Below are positions 34,365 to 44,430 of a stretch of DNA of 64,000 nt, piece after piece. The stretch comes from Psychrobacillus psychrodurans. GTDB taxonomy: Bacteria; Bacillota; Bacilli; Bacillales_A; Planococcaceae. A model generated the notes under the pieces. The model ran no database searches, was not told where the DNA came from, and saw nothing but the letters and a program-made list of their open reading frames with translations. Positions within the stretch are counted from its first letter, which is position 1, and the number at the start of each line of letters is the position of its first letter. Location of the stretch: the NCBI RefSeq assembly GCF_027563345.1, contig NZ_JAMKBK010000010.1; one strand, 5' to 3'. The position numbers were made by a program, and so were the translations under genes.

Positions 34365-34479
34365 GTAAACTAACCCCTTTAGGTCATTAAAATAGTACTC
34401 CCTATTATGTAAAAAAACAACTCTTATAATAACATAGCAGGAGAAGGAATGCGACATTACTCCCTCTCCTGCAGCCTAA

Positions 34480-35598
34480 TTATTTTAAAAATTCGTCTAT
34501 TTTTTGAAGATGTTCATCATATGTTACAGAAAAGTGATTAGTACCCTCTTTATCTGCTAAGAAATAAAAATAATCTGTATCACTTGGATCAAGTGCTGCC
34601 TCAATAGATGATTTACCTGCATTTGCGATAGGTCCAGGTGGTAACCCTTTATTTTGATACGTATTGTACGGATTATCAAACTCTAAATCTTCAAACAAAA
34701 CACGATCTTTATGCGTACCTTTTGCATAAAGGACAGTTGGATCTGTTTGTAAAGGCATACCTTCTTCTATACGATTGTAAAAGACACTTGCTATGGTTGC
34801 TCGATCTGTTTGTGCTGTTGCTTCTTCCTCTAACAAAGATGCAAAAGTTAGTAACCAATGAACTGATTTCTCTTCTGCTTGTAACAGATCTACGTACGAC
34901 GTTACAACTTTATCAGTATTAGCAAGCATTGTATCAACGATTGACTCTATAGAAGGATTTTCCTCAAAAAATGGATAGGTGGCAGGGAAAAGATATCCTT
35001 CTAATGCATAGCGCACATTTTCTCCTTTAATCTCTGCTCCTAAAACATTTGGATATTTAATCATCATTCTATCAACAAATTCCTCGCTCGTTACGAGCTT
35101 AAAGAAATCATCTGCAGAATGCTTTGTGTTTTTTTCAACTACTTGTCCAATTTGCTCGATCGTTAATCCTTCAGGAATAGTCAACGAGAAAACTGGTTCT
35201 CTGTATACTTTACCAGATTTTAAGCTTTCAATAATTTCATCTAAAGTCATTGCCTTTGTCAAACTATACTCTCCAGCCTGAAATTGAGATTCATTGTTGA
35301 ACTTTGCATAATACTTGAAGATTTTAGCGTTTTTAATAATTCCGCTTTTTTCCAACTCACTGGATATAGAATCTAATCCTGATCCAATTGGGATGTCCAC
35401 AGTTATGATCTCTTCAGAGTTAGGATCTAATGGGAGTAGAGCTGATTCTACATAGTTATAGACAATTAAACCACCTATTCCCCCAACGACAATTATAAGA
35501 AAGGTAATAATTAAAACAATTTTTCTAACAAGTTTCACTTCTTTTTTCTTATTTTTCATTTTATTAAACATAATATCTTTTTTTGTTTCATTTCCCAC
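34480..35598 (-). CDS. mltG: Endolytic murein transglycosylase MltG
   Basis: Membrane-bound lytic transglycosylase (YceG-like, YrrL) that cuts nascent glycan strands. A basic cytoplasmic N-terminus, one membrane segment (about residues 26-48), a LysM-like part, and the catalytic region with ASLLEEEA (catalytic Glu), IASVFYNRI and LQTDPTVLYA, ending in a SIEAALDPSDTDYFYFLA signature. 372 residues. GTG start at 35598, five bases after GGGGGAG. Confidence 0.94.
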   Translation of the reverse strand: MGNETKKDIMFNKMKNKKKEVKLVRKIVLIITFLIIVVGGIGGLIVYNYVESALLPLDPNSEEIITVDIPIGSGLDSISSELEKSGIIKNAKIFKYYAKFNNESQFQAGEYSLTKAMTLDEIIESLKSGKVYREPVFSLTIPEGLTIEQIGQVVEKNTKHSADDFFKLVTSEEFVDRMMIKYPNVLGAEIKGENVRYALEGYLFPATYPFFEENPSIESIVDTMLANTDKVVTSYVDLLQAEEKSVHWLLTFASLLEEEATAQTDRATIASVFYNRIEEGMPLQTDPTVLYAKGTHKDRVLFEDLEFDNPYNTYQNKGLPPGPIANAGKSSIEAALDPSDTDYFYFLADKEGTNHFSVTYDEHLQKIDEFLK

Positions 35599-35870
35599 GG
35601 GTTCTCCCCCTTTATCTCCATCTCATTATACAAGAAAACATATAAAAGAACAAAAGCCCAAGTACTCTCTAAACAGAAACCAATTTCTATTGTTTTCGAT
35701 GAGTCTTAGACAGACTTTTTGCGATATTATTACCAATGATGCTGGTTACTCTCCTGCAATTCTTAGAAGCAGGAAAGTACACTTTTGGATAACTATATCG
35801 GTAAGTCGCTTCTTTGGTCATCAATATACCTTGATAATTGGAACTATGTAAAAAAGAACTAAGCAAAGAA
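35599..35870. repeat. Gap carrying a copy of the 'GACAGACTT' repeat
   Basis: 35688-35810 resembles 57538-57720: both start TGTTTTCGA, contain GACAGACTT and an ATAT.AT.ACCAA run, and share TACACTTTTGGATnACTA. No gene. Confidence 0.6.
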
Positions 35871-35901
35871 AAAGGTGAATGAGGCTTCCCTCATCCACCT
35901 T
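35871..35901 (-). terminator. Terminator of yrzB
   Basis: AAGGTGnATGAGG/CCTCATnCACCTT hairpin with a short loop and a T-rich tail on the minus strand, 13 bases after the yrzB stop. Confidence 0.85.
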
Positions 35902-35913
35902 GAATAGATAATC

Positions 35914-36216
35914 TTATTCTTCGTCTTCGTCTTCGTCTTCTTGCTCATCTAAAAATGTACTTAACATTTCTTCGATCATATCCCATTCAGCATCAGATTC
36001 AACAGGAAGTAATTCTCCGTCTTCTCCATCTTCATTAGGAGTGAAAGATGATGCATGAATTTCGATTTCTTCATTTTCATCTTCTTCTGCTCCTATTGGA
36101 TAATAAAGTACATAGGATTTTCCATATTCATCTGATTCAAATGTGAAAAGCACGTTACAAAGTTGTTCATTTCCATTCTCATCTACAATTGTAATATTTT
36201 CTTGACCGTGGTCCAT
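35914..36216 (-). CDS. yrzB: DUF1292 family protein YrzB
   Basis: A 100-residue acidic protein (MDHGQENITIVDENGNEQLCNVLFTF ... ) with an Asp/Glu-only tail; matches the conserved Firmicutes DUF1292 family found next to ruvX. Function unknown. Lies 11 bases after ruvX. Confidence 0.9.
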   Translation of the reverse strand: MDHGQENITIVDENGNEQLCNVLFTFESDEYGKSYVLYYPIGAEEDENEEIEIHASSFTPNEDGEDGELLPVESDAEWDMIEEMLSTFLDEQEDEDEDEE

Positions 36217-36227
36217 TTGCAGTCACC

Positions 36228-36647
36228 TCATCTATTTTTTCTATCAAGATAGCCTTGTAAAATCATTACAGCAGCCATCTTGTCGATCACTAACTTACGT
36301 TTCTTACGACTTACATCAGCATCTATTAACATACGTTCTGCAGCCATCGTTGTCAATCGTTCATCCCATAATGTGACAGGGAAATGATATTTCTCGGTTA
36401 ATAGCTTAGCATATTGTTCAGAAGCCTCAGCACGTGGACCAATAGAATTATTCATGTTTTTCGGAAATCCAACAACAAATTCTGTTACATTATGCTCTTT
36501 CACGAGTTCATCAATTCGTTCTAGACCAAACTCAAAACTTTCTTCATGTATCTTTATTGTTTCAATACCTTGAGCAGTCCAACCTAGTGCATCACTAATT
36601 GCCACTCCAACGGTACGAGAACCAACATCTAAACCCATAATTCGCAT
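36228..36647 (-). CDS. ruvX: RuvX/YqgF nuclease (pre-16S rRNA processing, Holliday-junction-resolvase fold)
   Basis: RNase H-fold protein (YrrK). The acidic residues expected for catalysis are in GLDVGSRTVGVA, VGFPKN..., and WDERLTT. 139 residues. In other bacteria the family processes the 5' end of 16S rRNA. Two bases after ireB and 11 before yrzB, a standard Firmicutes cluster. Confidence 0.94.
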   Translation of the reverse strand: MRIMGLDVGSRTVGVAISDALGWTAQGIETIKIHEESFEFGLERIDELVKEHNVTEFVVGFPKNMNNSIGPRAEASEQYAKLLTEKYHFPVTLWDERLTTMAAERMLIDADVSRKKRKLVIDKMAAVMILQGYLDRKNR

Positions 36648-36649
36648 CG

Positions 36650-36916
36650 TTAAGCCTCATTATTTTTTTTAATATAAAACTTCACTAGTTCTTCTAATAT
36701 TTCATCTCGTTCAAGCTTTCGAATCATATTTCGTGCATCTTGATGGCGAGGAATATAAGCTGGATCACCTGACAATAAATAGCCTACAATTTGATTGATA
36801 GAATTATACCCTTTTTCTTCTAGTGCAGAGTGAACTTGGATCATAACATGTTTTACTTCTTGTTCCATCGATTCTTCAGGGAAATTAAATTTCATCGTTT
36901 TATCAAAAGAGCTCAT
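36650..36916 (-). CDS. ireB: IreB-family regulatory phosphoprotein (YrzL)
   Basis: An 88-residue protein starting MSSFDKTMKFNF, with the threonine region near the N-terminus that the PASTA kinase IreK phosphorylates in Enterococcus. The start is ATG 36916 after CGAGGTG; the upstream in-frame ATG lacks a site. Located between alaS and ruvX as in most Bacillales. Confidence 0.92.
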   Translation of the reverse strand: MSSFDKTMKFNFPEESMEQEVKHVMIQVHSALEEKGYNSINQIVGYLLSGDPAYIPRHQDARNMIRKLERDEILEELVKFYIKKNNEA

Positions 36917-36994
36917 GATCAGCACCTCGCTTTCCATTTTTAATGAATAAACTAATGTATCTATTGTATTAGTATACCCTATTTTGGAAATAAT

Positions 36995-39628
36995 TTAAAC
37001 AGATTTAATATATTCCAACACAGAACTTAATGCATTTTCCAATTTACTTGCATCTTTAGCACCAGCCATGGCAAAGTCCGGTCGTCCTCCACCTTTACCT
37101 CCGCATTGCTCTGCTACTAGTTTGACGATATTTCCAGCATGATAGTTCCCACCAACAATATCCTTTGTTACTCCTGCAGAAATCATTACTTTATCCCCAT
37201 CAACTGCACCTAAAACAATGACTGCTTTTTCAAGCTTTTGTTTTAAATCGTCCATCATTTGACGTAATTGGTTATTATCTTTCGCATCTACTTTTACAGA
37301 TAACACAGTTACATCATTTACTTTTTGTGCTGATGATAGGACAGAAGAAGCTTGGCTATTTGCTATTTTTGCAGAAAGTGACTCATTGTCTTTTAGAACA
37401 TTTTTTAGCTCTTGTAATGTTTGAGAGACCTTATTCACTAAATCTTTTGGCTGTGCCTTCAATAAATTTGCTGCTTCGCTTAATATATGTTCTTCTTCTT
37501 TAACTATTTCATAAGCGCCTTTACCAGTTACAGCTTCAATACGTCTAGTACCTGCCCCGATTCCACTTTCTGAAAGGATTTTAAAGAATCCAATTTCTGA
37601 AGTGTTTTGAACGTGAATTCCACCGCATAGCTCTAATGAGAAATCTCCCATTTTTACTACCCTTACAATATCACCATATTTTTCGCCGAATAATGCCATT
37701 GCTCCCATTTGTTTAGCTTCGTCAATATTATGAAAACCAGTAACTACCGGGATATTATCCCACACTTTTTCATTAACTATACGCTCTATTTGCTCAAGTT
37801 CTTCTGTTGTTACTTGTCCAAAATGAGAAAAGTCAAAACGTAAACGATCAGGACCAACATAAGAACCAGCTTGGTTTACATGTGTCCCTAATACATCTTT
37901 CAAGGCTTGATGTAAAATATGTGTAGCTGAGTGATTTTTAATCGTATGTCCGCGAAGTGAATTGTCGACAGTTGCCTTTACTTCAGCATCTGTAATAATC
38001 TCACCTGACTCAATAACTACTGTGTGCAGATTTTGTCCATTTGGAGCTTTTTGGACATCTTTTACATATCCTTTAAATGTATCATTTTCAATTACACCAT
38101 GATCGGCAATTTGCCCACCACTTTCAGCGTAGAAAGGTGTTTTAGTTAATACTACTTTCACTTCCTCTCCTTCATGAGCTGATTTAACTAATACTTGATC
38201 ACGAACTATTGACGTAACTTGAGTAGATATACTCATCGTGTCATATCCGATAAATTCACTTTCATCATGTAGATTTCCAAATACTTCGGATTGCACCTGC
38301 ATAGAATCTATATTTTGTCTTGCGGCACGAGCGCGCGAACGTTGTGCTTCCATTTCCGACTTAAAGCCATCATGGTCAACAGTCATGTTTGCTTCTTCTG
38401 CATATTCTTCCGTTAATTCAATTGGGAAACCATACGTATCATATAATGTGAATGTTGTAGTTCCGGGGATGTAAGATTCACCTTTAGCTTGTTGTTCTTC
38501 AATAACCTTTTCTAATATAGCTAAACCATCATGTAATGTTTCATGGAATCGTTCTTCTTCAGTTTTAATAACACGCATGATGAAATCCTGTTTTTCTGTT
38601 ACTTCTGGATAGAAATCTTGCATAATTTTCCCTACAACTGGTACAAGTTCATGTAAAAATGGCTTTTCAATTCCTAATTGTTTTGCAAAACGAACTGCTC
38701 TACGAAGTAATCTTCTAAGGACATATCCTCTTCCTTCGTTTGACGGTAGTGCACCATCTCCAATTGCAAATGCAACTGTACGAACGTGGTCAGCAATTAC
38801 TTTAAATGCAGTATCATCGACTTCATTTGCACGATACGACTTTCCAGAAATCTGTTCTGTTTGGCGAATAATTGGTATGAATAAATCAGTATCAAAATTT
38901 GTTGGAACATCTTGTACCACACTAGCCATACGCTCCAGACCCATGCCAGTATCAATATTTTGTTTTGGTAACGGTGTGTACGTATTATCTGGATTATGAT
39001 TAAATTCTGAGAACACTAAATTCCAAATTTCTAAATATCGTTCATTCTCTCCACCTGGATATAACTCAGGGTCGTTCATATCATTTCCGTAGCTTTCTCC
39101 ACGATCATAAAAAATCTCCGAGTTCGGACCACTTGGACCTTCTCCAATATCCCAGAAATTACCTTCTAAACGAATAAGTCTCTCTTCTGGAATTCCGATT
39201 TCATCCTTCCAAATATTATATGCTTCTTCGTCCTCTGGATGAATTGTAATAGATAATTTTTCTGGTTCAAAAGCAATCCATTTAGAATCTGTTAAAAACT
39301 CCCAAGCATAATGGATCGCTTCTTTTTTAAAGTAGTCGCCAATAGAAAAGTTCCCTAGCATTTCAAAGAAAGTATGATGTCTAGCTGTTTTTCCAACATT
39401 TTCAATATCGTTTGTGCGAATAGATTTTTGTGCATTCGTAATACGAGGATTTTCAGGAACAACACGCCCGTCAAAATATTTTTTTAATGTTGCTACACCA
39501 CTGTTTATCCAAAGTAATGATGGGTCGTTGATTGGTACAAGTGGAGCTGAAGGTTCCTGTGAATGTCCTTTTTCCATAAAAAAGTCTAAATACATTTGTC
39601 TAATTTGAGCACCTGTTAATTGTTTCAT
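36995..39628 (-). CDS. alaS: Alanyl-tRNA synthetase
   Basis: Class II synthetase with an editing domain. Aminoacylation core (FFEMLGNFSIGDYFKKEA), editing-site metal ligands HSATHILH and CGGIH, and the C-terminal C-Ala domain with DGDKVMISAG and GGGGRPDFAMAGA-type glycine motif. 877 residues. Regulated by the T-box leader immediately upstream and a consensus promoter. Confidence 0.98.
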   Translation of the reverse strand: MKQLTGAQIRQMYLDFFMEKGHSQEPSAPLVPINDPSLLWINSGVATLKKYFDGRVVPENPRITNAQKSIRTNDIENVGKTARHHTFFEMLGNFSIGDYFKKEAIHYAWEFLTDSKWIAFEPEKLSITIHPEDEEAYNIWKDEIGIPEERLIRLEGNFWDIGEGPSGPNSEIFYDRGESYGNDMNDPELYPGGENERYLEIWNLVFSEFNHNPDNTYTPLPKQNIDTGMGLERMASVVQDVPTNFDTDLFIPIIRQTEQISGKSYRANEVDDTAFKVIADHVRTVAFAIGDGALPSNEGRGYVLRRLLRRAVRFAKQLGIEKPFLHELVPVVGKIMQDFYPEVTEKQDFIMRVIKTEEERFHETLHDGLAILEKVIEEQQAKGESYIPGTTTFTLYDTYGFPIELTEEYAEEANMTVDHDGFKSEMEAQRSRARAARQNIDSMQVQSEVFGNLHDESEFIGYDTMSISTQVTSIVRDQVLVKSAHEGEEVKVVLTKTPFYAESGGQIADHGVIENDTFKGYVKDVQKAPNGQNLHTVVIESGEIITDAEVKATVDNSLRGHTIKNHSATHILHQALKDVLGTHVNQAGSYVGPDRLRFDFSHFGQVTTEELEQIERIVNEKVWDNIPVVTGFHNIDEAKQMGAMALFGEKYGDIVRVVKMGDFSLELCGGIHVQNTSEIGFFKILSESGIGAGTRRIEAVTGKGAYEIVKEEEHILSEAANLLKAQPKDLVNKVSQTLQELKNVLKDNESLSAKIANSQASSVLSSAQKVNDVTVLSVKVDAKDNNQLRQMMDDLKQKLEKAVIVLGAVDGDKVMISAGVTKDIVGGNYHAGNIVKLVAEQCGGKGGGRPDFAMAGAKDASKLENALSSVLEYIKSV

Positions 39629-39850
39629 GTTTAGTTCCTCCTAATGATTTGTATTTGTGATTGGTAGACGTTGATAATTTTAATATTCGGATCGGCTTTC
39701 GGTAATAAAGATTTTGTTCCGTTAAAGGGAGCCTAGATAGAAATTTCTATACGAATATGAGCAGCCGGACGCTACGCTAGCTTCTAAACATAGAAGTGCG
39801 TTGTAACGGAAATCAACAGCATTACTTTACTTCACTAAAGCCAAAACAAA
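39629..39850. repeat. Spacer with degenerate repeat between alaS start and T-box terminator
   Basis: About 220 bases separate the T-box terminator from the alaS ATG. 39715-39825 carries a GC-richer repeat remnant (GCAGCCGGACGCTACGCTAGC and GTAACGGAAATCAACAG), so an element has apparently inserted into the leader between riboswitch and gene. Confidence 0.55.
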
Positions 39851-39851
39851 T

Positions 39852-40088
39852 AAAAAAAGCCCTCATCCCTAAAAAAGGGACGAAAGCTGTTGTTTCGCGG
39901 TACCACCCTAGTTACACAGTAGAATTCTACTATGTCTCTCAAGAAGCCTTAACGCGGCCAGACGACAGGTTTTAACTGCATTCAAGAGTAGCTTTCCTAT
40001 ATGTTAGATCAGTGAATTCTTTCAGCCAAGGAATCCATCTCTAGTCAGCTAACAATTAGTACTTTCTCCGTCAACATTTTACTATATG
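39852..40088 (-). promoter_or_regulatory. T-box riboswitch controlling alaS
   Basis: Minus-strand leader with the T-box AGGGTGGTACCGCG (39896-39909), a terminator stem (AGCTTTCGTCCCT ... AGGGATGAGGGCT, 39858-39888) followed by seven T residues, and Stem I elements (AGTA, CTAGAGATGG, GGCTGAAAG). Using the GAA-N-codon pattern of glyQS leaders, the specifier is GCA (39977-39979), an alanine codon, which agrees with the downstream gene. Uncharged tRNA-Ala should favour the antiterminator. Confidence 0.95.
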
Positions 40089-40094
40089 CAATTG

Positions 40095-40123
40095 ATTATA
40101 AAAAACAAATCGCTTTGTGTCAA
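40095..40123 (-). promoter_or_regulatory. Consensus sigma-A promoter of alaS
   Basis: TTGACA (40118-40123), 17-base spacer, TATAAT (40095-40100): a perfect match on the minus strand. The -35 overlaps the last codons of recD2. Confidence 0.92.
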
Positions 40124-42537
40124 TTGTCTGTATCCATAAATTGATACGGATTGACACCGTTCATACCTACTAGAGGATCTATCATATGATAATTTTCAGC
40201 AGTTAGATAGGTGACGTCCTTTTGAGTCACTTCCGATTCTTTAACTATTTCTTTTTCCTCTTGTTGCCCTGATTCTTCTACATTGGATAAACGTTCTTTT
40301 AAAGTAGTCAATCTTTGAAGATCATCAGTTCTTTCTACTCCAAACTTAAATACTTCTGGATCACCACATAATATAAGAAAGTTTTTAGCTCGTGTTATTC
40401 CTGTATAAAGTAAATTTCTTCTTAACATCTTCATATAACTTCTTGTTATAGGCATAATAACCGTTTGAAATTCACTACCTTGTGATTTATGAACTGAACA
40501 GCAATAAGCTAAAGTAAGCTGATTCAAATCATTTTTTTCGTATGTTACTTCATTTCCATCAAAAGAAACTATTAGCATTTCTTTTTTCTCGACTGTTTCA
40601 GCAGCTCTGAAAATACTAATGACTTCCCCCATATCTCCATTAAACACGTGGCTCTCTGGTTGATTGACTAGTTGAAGAACTTTATCCCCAATACGATAAA
40701 TAGTTTCACCAAATACCATTTCTTTTCGCTTTCCATCTGTATTCGGATTAACCATTTCTTGAATCATTTTGTTAAGCGCATCAATACCGGCCGGGCCTCT
40801 ATACATAGGTGCTAAAACTTGCATATCACGAATGGATAGTCCTTTGGATAAAGCACTTTTTAATACTTGTTCTACTACTTTCGGAATTTGTTCGGTAGAA
40901 GCCTTAATGAATGAACGATCCTTTGTCTTGTCTAATAGAGATGCCGGAACCATCCCTTGCTTCATCTCATGGGCAAGTTCAATAATCGAGGATCCCTCTG
41001 CTTGGCGATAAATATCCTTTAGTTCAACAGTTGGAATTCGTTTAGAGGCGAGTAAGTCCTTTAATACTTGCCCTGGTCCTACTGGCGGAAGTTGATCTTG
41101 ATCTCCAACAAAGATCACTTGCGCATCTTTCGGAATAGCTTTTAATAGTTGGTGTCCTAACCATGTATCTAACATAGATGTTTCATCAATTATAATTAGT
41201 TTGCCTTCGATTTCTTTACCTTCGACGTCTGCATCTTCTTGACCAGTAAATCCTAACAATCTATGAATAGTCATAGCAGGTAATTCTGTCGATTCACTTA
41301 GGCGTTTAGCAGCTCTACCAGTAGGTGCGGCTAATACTACAGGGAATGGTTTCTTGTCCTTTATCCATTCCTTCGGATCTAACGAAAGTCCATGTAGTTC
41401 TGCATATAGTTCGACAATCCCTCGTACTACGGTTGTTTTACCCGTACCAGGACCGCCAGTAAGTAATGTCACGCTTGCATTTAACGCTGTCTCAATTGCA
41501 TTAATTTGTGTCGGGGCATATTGCACTCCTAAGCGTTCTTCAATACTTCCAAGATGCTTTTTCATCTCAGCTAATGGAAATTGATGATGTGTATCATTTT
41601 CAGCTAGAAGAGTTTCTATTTTAGAGCCAATTCCAACTTCGGAATAATATAGAGAAGGAATATAAAAACGATTCACTTCCCCGACTACCCGACTTTCTTC
41701 TGCAAGTTCAATGCAGCATTTACTAATTGCCTCATACGGAATTTCCTCACGCTGAGCAGTTTCTAATAGCTTTTTAACTGATTCTAATAATTGCTCTGCA
41801 TATAAAAATACATGACCTTCTCCTAACGAAGCAGTTTGAAGGAGGTGATATATCGCTGCCTTGATACGATCGGGGTGGTTTCCTTGAATACCTAATTTAT
41901 AGCCAAGCTCATCAGCTCGAACAAAACCTACCCCCTCTACTTCTTCAATAAGACGGAATGGGTTTTTAGTTAGTACGTTGAGTGTTTCTTCTCTATAAGC
42001 TTGATAGATTTTCATAGCGATTTGAGGTCCAAATCCCCACTCATTAAGTTGAATCATCACTTTTTCTAAGCCTAAATTTTGTTCTAAAACCGCTCGTAAT
42101 GTTTGTTTTTTTTCTTCAGCAAGACGTGGAACTACATCTAACGCTTCGGGATCATCCAAAATTTTGTTAATAGCATTTGGTCCAAGTTTTTTTACAATTT
42201 GTTCTGCAGTTTTGCGACCAATACCTGTGAACATATCGCTCGAAAGATAATGAATAATTCCTTGCTCCGTCGCTGGCACTTCTTTTTGGAACGTTTCCAC
42301 TTGAAATTGAACACCATATTTCGGATGGTTTTTAATATACCCAATAAATTTATACGCCTCTTCTAGTACTAAAGGAGGAAAGTAACCAGATACAATTATT
42401 TCTTTGTCTATGTATGTAGTGTTTGTGGATTTGATTTTTAATTTTATGATAGAAAATAAGTTTTGAGGATTATGAAAAATGGAAACGATAGGACGACCTG
42501 TAATAAATTGTTTTTCATTATTTATATCGTTGGTCAT
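40120..42537 (-). CDS. recD2: RecD-like DNA helicase (RecD2/YrrC)
   Basis: 5'-3' SF1B helicase with an N-terminal extension typical of RecD2 (not in RecBCD). N-terminal OB and tandem helix-hairpin-helix region, Walker A GGPGTGKTTV, Walker B IIDETSML, motif III GDQDQLPPVGPG, and C-terminal motifs including YTGITRAKNFLILC. 805 residues, ATG after GGAGGCGG. Ends inside the alaS promoter. Confidence 0.95.
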   Translation of the reverse strand: MTNDINNEKQFITGRPIVSIFHNPQNLFSIIKLKIKSTNTTYIDKEIIVSGYFPPLVLEEAYKFIGYIKNHPKYGVQFQVETFQKEVPATEQGIIHYLSSDMFTGIGRKTAEQIVKKLGPNAINKILDDPEALDVVPRLAEEKKQTLRAVLEQNLGLEKVMIQLNEWGFGPQIAMKIYQAYREETLNVLTKNPFRLIEEVEGVGFVRADELGYKLGIQGNHPDRIKAAIYHLLQTASLGEGHVFLYAEQLLESVKKLLETAQREEIPYEAISKCCIELAEESRVVGEVNRFYIPSLYYSEVGIGSKIETLLAENDTHHQFPLAEMKKHLGSIEERLGVQYAPTQINAIETALNASVTLLTGGPGTGKTTVVRGIVELYAELHGLSLDPKEWIKDKKPFPVVLAAPTGRAAKRLSESTELPAMTIHRLLGFTGQEDADVEGKEIEGKLIIIDETSMLDTWLGHQLLKAIPKDAQVIFVGDQDQLPPVGPGQVLKDLLASKRIPTVELKDIYRQAEGSSIIELAHEMKQGMVPASLLDKTKDRSFIKASTEQIPKVVEQVLKSALSKGLSIRDMQVLAPMYRGPAGIDALNKMIQEMVNPNTDGKRKEMVFGETIYRIGDKVLQLVNQPESHVFNGDMGEVISIFRAAETVEKKEMLIVSFDGNEVTYEKNDLNQLTLAYCCSVHKSQGSEFQTVIMPITRSYMKMLRRNLLYTGITRAKNFLILCGDPEVFKFGVERTDDLQRLTTLKERLSNVEESGQQEEKEIVKESEVTQKDVTYLTAENYHMIDPLVGMNGVNPYQFMDTDN

Positions 42538-42558
42538 ACTACCGCCTCCAAAGTTTCA

Positions 42559-43215
42559 TTAATTACGTAGAGAAATCATGTCGTACACATAGCGTGCCTG
42601 ATCATAATTAGGTTGAAGCGTAAAGGCTTCTTTTAAATGAGATAATGCAGCCTCTGTATTAGATGTAGAAACAGCATATAAAACACCTAGATTGTAGTGT
42701 GCATCTGCATTTTCTGCATCTGCATCTACTATTTCTTTGAATACTGGTTCTGCTTGTTCGAACATTTCTAAGCTTGCGAGGGCAATTCCATAGGACAATT
42801 TTACCTGGTTATCCTCAGGAGCCAGTTCATAAGCTCTTTGAAAATATGGAAGTGAAAGCTTTGTTAAATTTTCTTTTTCAAGACTCTTCCCAAGCATATA
42901 AAATGCGTCTGGACCTTCAATACCACTAGCGATTGCTTTTTCATATAACTTTGCAGCTTCCTCAAATCTCTCAGCATTATAGTATAAATTTGCAAGACTA
43001 TAATAAGCTGTTGCTGCACCCTCGTCTAATGTAATTGCTTTTTGGAAAAACTTCTCTGCCCGCTCATCTTCATTCATTGACGACAAAAGATTTCCAAAAT
43101 TAATATAACCGATTGCCTCATCCGGATTTTCTTCAATTGCTTTCGTAAAAAGCTCTACTGCTTTTTCGTAATCTTCTTCTTGTATAGCTTGAATTCCTAA
43201 TTCATTGTAGTTCAT
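42559..43215 (-). CDS. yrrB: Tetratricopeptide-repeat protein YrrB
   Basis: 218 residues composed of about six TPR units with a 34-residue period, for example AIGYINFGNLLSSMNEDERA and AATAYYSLANLYYNAERFEE. No signal peptide or membrane segment. In B. subtilis YrrB also lies between mnmA and recD2; it is proposed to act as a scaffold, partner unknown. Fifteen bases after mnmA, probably cotranscribed. Confidence 0.92.
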   Translation of the reverse strand: MNYNELGIQAIQEEDYEKAVELFTKAIEENPDEAIGYINFGNLLSSMNEDERAEKFFQKAITLDEGAATAYYSLANLYYNAERFEEAAKLYEKAIASGIEGPDAFYMLGKSLEKENLTKLSLPYFQRAYELAPEDNQVKLSYGIALASLEMFEQAEPVFKEIVDADAENADAHYNLGVLYAVSTSNTEAALSHLKEAFTLQPNYDQARYVYDMISLRN

Positions 43216-43229
43216 GTTATTACCTCCAG

Positions 43230-44342
43230 TTATCCAACATAATCCAGTTTAAGCCCATCTTTGAAAACTTCATCAATTGTAGCTCCACCTAAACATTCAT
43301 CACCTTGGTAGAATACAACTGCTTGTCCTGGTGTAATAGCACGCACTGGCTCGTCAAATATTACTCTAACTCGATTTGTATCTATTAACTCCACAAGTAC
43401 ACCAACGTCCTCTTGGCGATAACGAAACTTTGCTGTTGCTTGGAAAGTTTGTGGTTTTTCTATTGTTGTTGTAAAAGATAAATCGGTTGCAGTTAAGCTA
43501 GTCGAAAACAATGCATCATTGTTTATATTTTGCCCAACTAGAAGTACATTTCTGTCCAAGTCCTTCCCGATAACGAACCAAGGATCACCTGAACCTCCAA
43601 TTCCAAGACCATGTCGTTGACCAATTGTATAGTACATCAGTCCATCATGCTGTCCCATAACTATTCCATCCATTGTTTCCATAGCACCTTGTTGCGCAGG
43701 AAGGTACTGACTCAAAAATTCTTTAAAGTTTCTTTCACCAATGAAACAAATACCTGTAGAATCTTTTTTCGTCGCAGTAGCAAGTCCTTGCTCTAATGCA
43801 ATTTCACGAACTTTTTTCTTTTCTAAATGCCCAATTGGAAACATTACTTTTTCTAATTGTTCTTGATTTAATTGATTCAAGAAATAAGTTTGATCTTTAT
43901 TATTGTCTCTTCCACGCAGCATACGAGTTTGTCCATCACGAACTTCTACCTGTGCATAGTGACCAGTTGCCAAGTAATCTGCTCCTAATGCTAAAGCATG
44001 CTCTAAAAATGCTTTAAATTTAATTTCCTTATTACACATAACATCTGGATTAGGAGTTCGTCCAGCTTTATACTCATCTAAAAAATATGTGAAAACCTTA
44101 TCCCAATATTGTTTTTCGAAGTTTACAGCATAATATGGAATTCCTATTTGATTGCAAACTTTTATAACGTCCTCATAATCTTCTGTGGCAGTACACAAAC
44201 CAAATTCGTCAGTGTCATCCCAGTTTTTCATGAAAATGCCGATCACATCATAACCTTGTTCTTTTAGTAAATAAGCTGCAACAGAGGAGTCTACCCCTCC
44301 GGACATGCCAACAACTACTCTTGTATCTTCTATTTTTTTCAT
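43230..44342 (-). CDS. mnmA: tRNA-specific 2-thiouridylase MnmA
   Basis: Adds sulfur to U34 of tRNA-Lys, Glu and Gln. PP-loop GMSGGVDSSVAA, catalytic cysteines in PDVMCNKEIKF and STGICFIGER, and the C-terminal beta-barrel. 370 residues from ATG 44342 (the upstream GTG has no separate ribosome binding site). The sulfur donor gene lies directly upstream, 88 bases away. Confidence 0.96.
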   Translation of the reverse strand: MKKIEDTRVVVGMSGGVDSSVAAYLLKEQGYDVIGIFMKNWDDTDEFGLCTATEDYEDVIKVCNQIGIPYYAVNFEKQYWDKVFTYFLDEYKAGRTPNPDVMCNKEIKFKAFLEHALALGADYLATGHYAQVEVRDGQTRMLRGRDNNKDQTYFLNQLNQEQLEKVMFPIGHLEKKKVREIALEQGLATATKKDSTGICFIGERNFKEFLSQYLPAQQGAMETMDGIVMGQHDGLMYYTIGQRHGLGIGGSGDPWFVIGKDLDRNVLLVGQNINNDALFSTSLTATDLSFTTTIEKPQTFQATAKFRYRQEDVGVLVELIDTNRVRVIFDEPVRAITPGQAVVFYQGDECLGGATIDEVFKDGLKLDYVG

Positions 44343-44430
44343 CCTTATCACTCTTTTCACTTAAATCTTTAACTTCACCGTAATGATTTCAAACTCTGGC
44401 CAATGAAGTTAAACCTTTAGCGAGTTTGAA

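Noticed and set aside
40120..42537. RecBCD-type RecD
   Set aside because: The N-terminal helix-hairpin-helix extension and lack of recB/recC neighbours point to RecD2.
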